A stretch of 64,000 nucleotides of DNA from Lentinula raphanica. Its lineage: Eukaryota > Basidiomycota > Agaricomycetes > Agaricales > Omphalotaceae. Shown here one piece after another: positions 57,119-64,000 of the stretch. Made by a program: the position numbers and the translations under genes. The DNA is taken from positions 558,001 to 622,000 of the forward strand of contig JANVFP010000006.1 of NCBI GenBank assembly GCA_027919835.1, in the 5' to 3' direction. The notes under the pieces were generated by a model that was not told the origin of the DNA, made no database searches, and saw only the letters and a program-made list of their open reading frames with translations. The stretch's first letter is position 1. Every line of letters begins with the position of its first letter.

Positions 57119-60100
57119 ATGCAGCTCTGTAGCTCTCTACGTGCTTCTGCGCGTCCTTCTTTGGCTCTGAGAACAACACCGGCCTCAATATACTCTTGGC
57201 CGCGTCCTCTCTCGACACACCCAACAGGCTTCCATTCACAACTCAGTATATTACGGCCACCACCTCCTAGAATACCTCTCACTCTCTTGACTGTCCGAAA
57301 TTTTACCCTTGGGTCTATCTTTTCTCGAAAACCTACACTACCATCCCCCACAGTTGTAGCGAATATCACCCGTTTGGAAGCAGAGGCAAATGTCTATCCA
57401 CACGATGTACCTAAACAAATGGCACTTTTCGAGGCCCTCCTGGACACAAAACTCAAAGCCTCGTATGAGTTGATTATGAACCGGTGGGAGAAGATGTGTG
57501 AATTTGTGAGTCTACACATGTCTTCCTTTCGTCAGAACAAAACTCAGAATAACTTTCTCAATCCTTCAGGATCCATCTTCTCCTCTGCTTCATTCAGATG
57601 AAGCTTTCCGCGTGTACATCTCGTGTCTTGTGAATACTGGCCAGCAAGCCGCTGTCAATTCGGCGATTCGTCGTAGGGACAGTCTACTCAGCGCACACCC
57701 ATTGCCTGCTTCTTCGAAACCTCCATCCGCGGATACTACATCTGATGCGCCTGTCTTGGATGGAGAATCTGCAACCTCTGTTCCCGCGGGAAGTCCAGCA
57801 ACAACAACAACAACTGCCGCCGCCGCAAAAGTGTTATCCAGTCAGGACATAGCACAAGGTGTATTATCAGGTACCAACGATCCAGCGCAACAACGTCCCT
57901 TGAAAGATGCTAGTCCACCAAACCCTTTGGCTATAGCATCTGGTGCAGCTGCAACTGCTGGGGGACCGATAGAGGTCACTATTGTCGAACGTTCGTATAA
58001 GTGCGCTCCCTGTATGGTTACAGCTTACATTTGTGTCTTCGTTCAGGTAAAGCATCTTGGGTGCCGCGATTGATCAGATTTATCGTCGTTGTCGCCGTTA
58101 GCTCCTTCTGTATGTCCCCTTTTATCCAATCGTAGTCTTACTCATCTGCTGCCTACTTAGTCTTCCTTGTCATATTGTCGGTATTCTTTGAAAATAGTGG
58201 GTTGATGAAGAATGCACCTCAACAAGCCCAATTTGAACCGACTCCGGGCCAGACCGTTAAATTCAGTGATGTACATGGGGTCGATGAGGTTAAAGACGTG
58301 AGTGGGACAAGATGAATCAGAAAAGACTAGCTTATTCATTGACAGTAGGAACTCCAAGACATCGTCTTGTTCCTCAAAGATCCTTCCATGTTTGCTAGTC
58401 TCGGGGGAAAACTTCCGAAAGGTGTGCTTTTGACTGGGTACGTTACTTGGTCAGTTCATTACCACTATGTCGTCTAAGTTTTGACAGTGCACCTGGAACC
58501 GGAAAGACCATGCTGGCAAGAGCTGTCGCGGGCGAGGCTGGCGTCCCTTTCTTTTTCGCATCTGGGTGGGCTATACCATGCATGTTCCATTCTCTGACTT
58601 ATCCGAGTTTAGTTCCGACTTTGAAGAGATGTTCGTTGGAGTGGGCGCGAAGCGAGTTCGAGAGCTTTTTGCGGCCGCAAGGAAGAAGGAACCCGCCATC
58701 ATCTTTATCGATGAAATTGACGCCGTTGGAGGAAAGCGCAACAACAGACATCAGCAGTATCTGAAGCAGACATTGAACCAACTTCTTACTGAGATGGATG
58801 GCTTCAAACAGTCGGAAGGTGTGATTGTCATCGCGGCAACTAATGTTCCAGAAACATTGGACCCGTTCGTGCTTTCCCGTTTGTACGGAAAATCTCGCAA
58901 AGCTTAAATTGAATCTTCTGATAGCGCACTTGTTCGACCTGGTCGTTTCGATCGACATATTGCCGTACCTCTACCTGACATTCGTGGGCGTGTCCAAATT
59001 TTACAGCACCACATGAAGAATGTCACGACAAGTAGCGGTAGGTATTGTTCTCGTTTTCAGGGTCCATCCTACTAACTCTGTTCGTCAAATTTCTCGATTG
59101 TTCTAGATGTTGAGACCATGCAACTTGCACGGGGAACAGCTGGATTCTCTGGTGCAGATTTACAAAACATGGTCAAGTAAGTTGCCGCGGTCAGACATGG
59201 GATTGATGGCCTTAATATTGTCTATTCATAGCCAGGCGGCTGTTAGAGCAGCGAAAGAGAAAGCCACTGAAGTTAATCTCAAGCACTTTGAATGGGCCAA
59301 GGTCAGAAATTCTCGTATTCAAACATTCTTTTTATTCTCAAGTCGCGATTAGGATCGCATCCTGATGGGTACTGAACGGAAAAGCGCATACATTGACGCC
59401 AAGAACAAACTTGCGACGGCCTATCATGAGGTGAGAGCGATTTTCTAGTTTTGATTCTTAGTTGATCATATCTCGTCGCAGGGGGGACACGCCCTAGTGG
59501 CTTTGTACACTGATGGTGCATTACCTTTGCACAAAGTCACTTGCATTCCTCGTGGGCATGCCCTCGGTTATGTAGGTGTTCAATTCATGAGCTCGAGTCC
59601 GACGGCTACAGTTGACATCACAATCAGACTTCAATGCTTCCCGAGAACGACCGCTTTTCTGTAAACTATCAAGAATTCCTAGCGCAAATTGATGTTTCTT
59701 TGGGCGGTCGTGTGGCAGAGGGACTCAGTATGTTCTCGTCATGTCTATCCCCATTGTCTAACCAATCCCTTACGCTGTAGTTTACGGCGAAAACGGGATA
59801 ACTAGTGGAGCAAGCTCTGATATCAGGAATGCAAGCTCAACCGCTAGGCATATGGTCAAGGCAAGATTTCTCATCATCTATCTCTGCAGGAAAATCTTAC
59901 AATCAGTAGGACTATGGGTTCTCGAAACTGGGACCTATACATTATGACGACACGGTAGATTTGAGCCCTCGGAGGAAAGATGAAATAGAAGAAGAAGTCA
60001 GCAAGTTAGTAGTCTTCCCGTCCGCAGATTTCCCTTCGAATCATAATGGTCATTATACAGAATCATCAAAGCAAGTGAAGACCGTGTAACACACCTCCTG

Positions 60101-60325
60101 AAATCTAAAGTAGACGAATTACACCTTGTGAGCAATTAATCTTTTGTTTTTTTGTTTTCTTTTACAAAATGTTTACTAATGTATTGTCCACCTCAGCTTG
60201 CACAAGCCTTGGTCGAGCATGAGACATTGGACAAAGACGAGGTACACCGGGTTATCAAGGGCGAGCCTATACGCAACATTACTGAAGTTCTAGAGGAGGA
60301 ACTTGCAAAGTCTTCAAATTCATGA
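57119..60325 (+). CDS. YME1: Mitochondrial i-AAA protease Yme1
   Basis: Inner-membrane ATP-dependent zinc metalloprotease acting in the intermembrane space on misfolded and regulatory proteins. The N-terminus is a matrix presequence ([20 protein letters not shown]). A TPR-like region ([20 protein letters not shown]) and a Thr/Ala repeat linker precede one transmembrane helix (about 58080-58195). The AAA module has Walker [21 protein letters not shown], pore loop EMFVGVG, Walker [16 protein letters not shown], and [20 protein letters not shown]. The peptidase has the zinc site HEGGH, split by an intron after HE, plus [40 protein letters not shown] and [18 protein letters not shown]. It ends [20 protein letters not shown]. 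One intron (59861-59909) uses a GC donor. About 14 introns. Confidence 0.96.
59861..59909 (+). other. GC-AG intron in YME1
   Basis: The junction AAG|GCAAGA to CAGTAG|GAC gives [20 protein letters not shown], the conserved sequence. No GT donor nearby preserves both frame and the VK residues. Confidence 0.75.
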
Positions 60326-61563
60326 TGACGACAGAACGCGCCCGGTGGTTGGTTAACTACAGTTTGTCCGTGGTTTCACTCCGGTGTAGCGTTCAATAAG
60401 TTGGGCTTCCTTGTGGTCTAAATTTGTCCGTATAGATAATATGCGTATACACTGCTGAATTACTACTCTATTCAACACCTATTAAGGACAACACTTCTGG
60501 ATTTTCAGACACGGCACTGGCGTTGATTGCACCAACTCTAACCCGGGGACATGGGACATGGGGTTAAAGTCGCAATGCAATCGAAACATTACAGCGATGG
60601 AGTTGTACAGAAGTTCTCAACCTGAAGCTGCCATGACAAATATGTATACCGATACTGGAAGTTGGAGCACAGTGCCCTGGGATTGTGGTTTTATCAAAGC
60701 AAGCATATGCCGCTGAGATGCTGTAAGGGAACAGAATATATGTTATGTTGCGCAAAGATCCTAAAAATGCTTGACATGCAGTCGTTTTCTGACTTATTTT
60801 ACCCCTACATACATGTAAACCGAGAGGTGCATGCGCTTACACATGAATCCCGGACTGATGGAAGCTGAGTGGAAGATAGAGAATACTGATTTGTCCCCTT
60901 CAGGACTAGTGCGGGTATTCCTCCAGGCATCGGGAACCTCGTGAAATTCGACCCACACTTGCATGGTCAAAAGAGTTCAGACCGCTTCACATTAACACTA
61001 TTGTAGTTTTTTTGTTTCGAGTATCCGGGGGAGCTGGCAGTGAAGTAGAAAAGACTATGAGAGCGAAACTCAGCTTCGATCGAGAACATTTGTCGACCAA
61101 TTTGTACAGAAAACTCGTGTTTCGCCACGGATTCGAGGGATGGCGCTGCCATTAAAATTCATAAAATTTCAGGTGCCTCAATTATATGGGATACTGCATA
61201 AGGAAGAAAGAGTGTAAGGGCTAAAACAGGAAATGAATCGAAGCATGATCTTGGTATTTTTCAGGTCAAAAGATTCTTCCTTGGAACCTTTACATGTTCA
61301 TGCCATAACTGCCCATTATCGTCATTCTTTTCCAGAGTTTTTTTCCAATCATCTTTACGACTATCTTCAACGTCGGCCCGTAGCGAATGAATATTGGGTT
61401 GTTTGGTCGTTTATAAAATGAGCTCGTAGACCAACTGCAGACTTGTGCTGAAAAGAAATCAACCTCCCCACTGCCTTGTGCGTCATTTATCCCTTGAACC
61501 ATTTCCATTACCCTCAGACTTATTCTCCTTTCAGGTTTATCGACCTACACATATCATCCTCCA
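60326..61563. other. Gene-poor stretch
   Basis: About 1.2 kb between the YME1 stop and the Cys-rich gene. Only short open frames of no recognisable type on either strand. No repeat or RNA gene was recognised. Confidence 0.5.
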
Positions 61564-61848
61564 ATGTGTCACCGGCAGCTCAGATTCGTCAAGTCCACCG
61601 CGTGTGGCCACTTGACGTTCACAGGAGAAACCAACATCGACTGTCGTTCTCGCCATTGCCACTTGAGCACTGCTCATCCTCCTTCATGTGGCTCCCCGCG
61701 GGCTCCTTGCAACTGCAAACGCTACTATGGCCAACCGCAACGAATCGTCACCAATGAGGTGGGTCTCCAATGTCCAGCTAACAATTCGCGCGACCTTACA
61801 ATTCATCATGACTGGTAGGTGCCAGGGAAATGCGCACAGTGTCCATGA
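61564..61848 (+). CDS. Small Cys/His-rich basidiomycete protein
   Basis: Function unknown. Exon 1 (61564-61758) encodes MCHRQLRFVKSTACGHLTFT, then GETNIDCRSRHCHLSTAHPP, SCGSPRAPCNCKRYYGQPQR and IVTNE. A 60-nt intron (61759-61818) joins to VPGKCAQCP and a stop. The spacing (MC, CGH, DC, C, C, CxC, then PGxCxxC) matches a pattern I associate with small Cys-rich proteins found in many copies in mushroom genomes; that recollection needs a search. The Cys/His arrangement suggests zinc binding. The splice is supported because it converts a weak tail into the expected CxxC ending. It is convergent with RAD3, stop codons about 100 bp apart. Confidence 0.75.
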
Positions 61849-61952
61849 CACTCTTTGCTATATCACCACGCTCATCATGACCCAATTACGATTGCCCGTC
61901 TATGTTATTGATATTCCTATGTATCTCTCAACCTGTATTATAGTGTTTTGAC

Positions 61953-64000
61953 TTAGCCGTCCATCTCAAAATCAATCATCATCTGGTCACTGATCCCTCC
62001 GTCTCCGTAATCATCTCCTTCATCCTGCAATTTCTCTGCTTCAGCCGCCTGCTTCGCTTGTGCTTTCAAAATATCGTCCAAGGTCCATAAGGATACGCCA
62101 GTTTGATTCTCTTTGGGATTTTGCGAAATGGTACGCATGAACAACTTTGATAATGTTAACGCCATATCTGTGGAGAGATTTGACGCAGTCTCTGTAATGT
62201 ATTGATTTATCCAACGAGGAAGCTTCGCTCTTTTGTCCGCCCGCGCGAAGCGCTATTACATCGTGAGTTGAAGCAATCGATCCATTTCACCTCTGTCAAC
62301 TGACCTTGTCTGCGAAGACCATTAGCCCCCAATCGGTCTTACCTCGCAAGACACGTCCTACGCATTGCGCGGCGTTCCGCATCGCGTCAAATCCCAGGAA
62401 TTCGGATTCTCGTATTCGGTATGCATCTCGCAAATACTCCAACCTGGCTTTTAAAATCCGACTTTCAGTGTATTGGTAGGGCACACTAATAACCCTTGCT
62501 CAGTTATGTGCGGTAAGATTCAGCGTAAAGTCGCACCCGAACATAATGACAGCTCGACCATAGTTATGGTCAAAATCGATACCTTCGGATACTTTACCTC
62601 GTGCAACTGATAAAAGCACGGCGCCGCGTCCATTGTCACATGCCTGCAAAAGTCGGGCGTAAATAGGATGCGTGTTAGAACCAACTGGAAGCGAGAAAAA
62701 ACAAAGAAATACTTACTCGTCGGTAGTTTTCCAATGCAATACTAGTTTCGTTTGCATCGGGTGTTTCAACGAATATCAGTTTGTTCTTCCAGACCTCATT
62801 CAGAATACCCTAGAGGTGGGACACACTGAGGACCGGAGCGATAGGACAAAATCGCAACACAGACCATGTCGTTCCAAGCGGCCACAATCGATTCCATATA
62901 CAGATAGCTCGGAAAGAAAGCCACAATACCATCTGGAACGATCTTACTGTACTCGATTAATATGCTGCCAAAGTTGCGAACAACTGCGGGGTCATTTCTG
63001 ACTTCGAATCGCGAGCTGATTGCAACCTGGTCGCTCCCGCGGGTTATAACCTTCATGGATGTCAATATTCCAGGGAAAACATCTTGTCTGAGAACAGGAC
63101 AGACCAGTGGTAGGAAGGCGTTACGTGTTAACGTCATGGGATATGTTTCTTGCACGACTGGCGTAAACTGAAGCATTTTGGGATACATATCCAAAGGTGA
63201 AATCGTTCCAGAAGTGATAACCACGCTACTAAACCGTTCGAACACAGGTTTAATCGCTAGAGACGGATCGAGGCAGCTAGCGTATTACAGTATATGCGGT
63301 TAGATCAAGTTCTGGAACGATTTAGGCTTGAGGGGCTCTCACGTGAAGTGGAATATGGGATTAGGAACCGTTGCAGAGTCGGTTTCGAATGGCTCAAGAA
63401 TGAGCAAGAATCCTATGAAACCAATTCAGCAATGTTTTCCGGGAATTTCGTGGGCCGCACTATTACCTTTTTCGTATGTTGAAACTAGCGTGGCGAAGCT
63501 AGCCACCTTTTGGAGGGATGCATGTTCATCTAGACGACTTAGCTCCAGCGTTCGTATCAAGGACTGAAGACGTTCTGCACAGAATCTAGTAGCTGTGTTA
63601 TCCAAAGATGGACTGTGCCAACGTCAAAGATACTTGCCGCAGAGGCCGCCGTTCAATATACGTTATGTCTTTGAGGTGTTGTAAGAAGGAAAGTGGTGTC
63701 TCTGCTACGACATGTAGGACACGCATTCTGGTCTACGGTTGGCTGAGTCTGATATTCGACAGTCCGAATGTCACGGAATGAACCTTTAGGTACTCCACGA
63801 AACGCTTCAGAAAAGCGACGAAATGTTCGGCCTTTCTAATGTTTCCGGGTATAGCTTCATGCAACAGATCGTCGGGTAATACTAGAAAATAGTGAGTCTT
63901 GATTAGATTTGCAAACCGGGGAGGTCTGACCTGGGGTGGTCATGAAACCATCCTTGTCTTCCTGATTTTCTGAGCTTTCCTGTAGTCCTTCCACCAATTT
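61953..64000 (-). CDS. RAD3: TFIIH DNA helicase Rad3/XPD (5' part outside window)
   Basis: The 5'-3' superfamily 2 iron-sulfur helicase of TFIIH, for nucleotide excision repair and transcription initiation. The window holds roughly the C-terminal two thirds. In order: [198 protein letters not shown] and [20 protein letters not shown]. Motif VI is [19 protein letters not shown]. The tail is [20 protein letters not shown] and ends [10 protein letters not shown]. One intron near 63640 uses a GC donor. The frame is intact. Walker A and the FeS cluster Cys residues lie beyond the right edge. Confidence 0.95.

Noticed and set aside
57800..57830. ACA and GCC triplet runs in YME1
   Set aside because: They encode Thr and Ala repeats in a linker; a coding microsatellite, not a separate element.
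1..64000. CRISPR arrays, bacterial operons, tRNA or rRNA genes
   Set aside because: No repeat-spacer structure and spliced eukaryotic genes throughout. No convincing cloverleaf was found by eye; a tRNAscan-SE run would settle the tRNA question.

Overview
This window looks like a gene-dense piece of a mushroom-forming basidiomycete genome (Agaricomycetes). The evidence is many short introns (about 45-70 nt, nearly all GT-AG), compact spacing, house-keeping proteins with fungal architecture (Sec16, Pik1, Tom40, Mge1, Ade3, Yme1, Rad3, GT15 mannosyltransferases, Ost3), and proteins of a kind I associate with basidiomycetes (a small Cys-rich protein, SAP/F-box proteins). All identifications are from reading translations and splice junctions by eye; no database was searched.

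Layout. 0-9.7 kb: a Puf3-type Pumilio protein (5' end possibly cut by the window edge), the COPII scaffold SEC16, and the oligosaccharyltransferase subunit OST3. 9.9-18 kb: a large low-complexity protein, divergent over only 63 bp from the phosphatidylinositol 4-kinase PIK1. 18.2-22.6 kb: two tandem GT15 (Kre2/Mnt1-type) mannosyltransferases. 23-25.5 kb: TOM40 and a stand-alone ABC ATPase. 25.6-31.5 kb: a Cys-motif/coiled-coil protein, a secreted single-pass membrane protein, a small conserved-looking protein, and a Nur1-like nuclear rim protein. 31.9-40 kb: a coiled-coil membrane protein with one unusually long intron, mitochondrial Phe-tRNA synthetase converging on MGE1, and the trifunctional C1-THF synthase ADE3. 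40.7-46 kb: a tandem pair of PNGase A-type glycoamidases. 46.5-50.8 kb: a SAP/F-box/repeat protein, a Pmp3-like membrane protein with a long charged tail, and a four-finger C2H2 protein. 50.9-51.6 kb: a 554-bp non-autonomous DNA transposon with 193-bp terminal inverted repeats and a 9-bp target duplication. 51.7-64 kb: FBP1, a charged nuclear-like protein, a GCIP-like protein divergent from YME1, a Cys-rich microprotein, and RAD3/XPD running off the right edge.

Themes. Secretory-pathway genes are frequent (SEC16, OST3, two GT15s, two PNGase A, PIK1), as are mitochondrial ones (TOM40, MGE1, mitochondrial PheRS, YME1), but nothing suggests a biosynthetic or defence cluster; this is core genome with a transposon insertion. 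Two technical patterns matter to any user: single-base breaks at homopolymers in conserved genes (SEC16, PIK1, the first GT15, perhaps the small gene at 29.8 kb), which look like consensus errors rather than biology, and two introns (YME1, RAD3) that only make sense with GC-AG splice sites.
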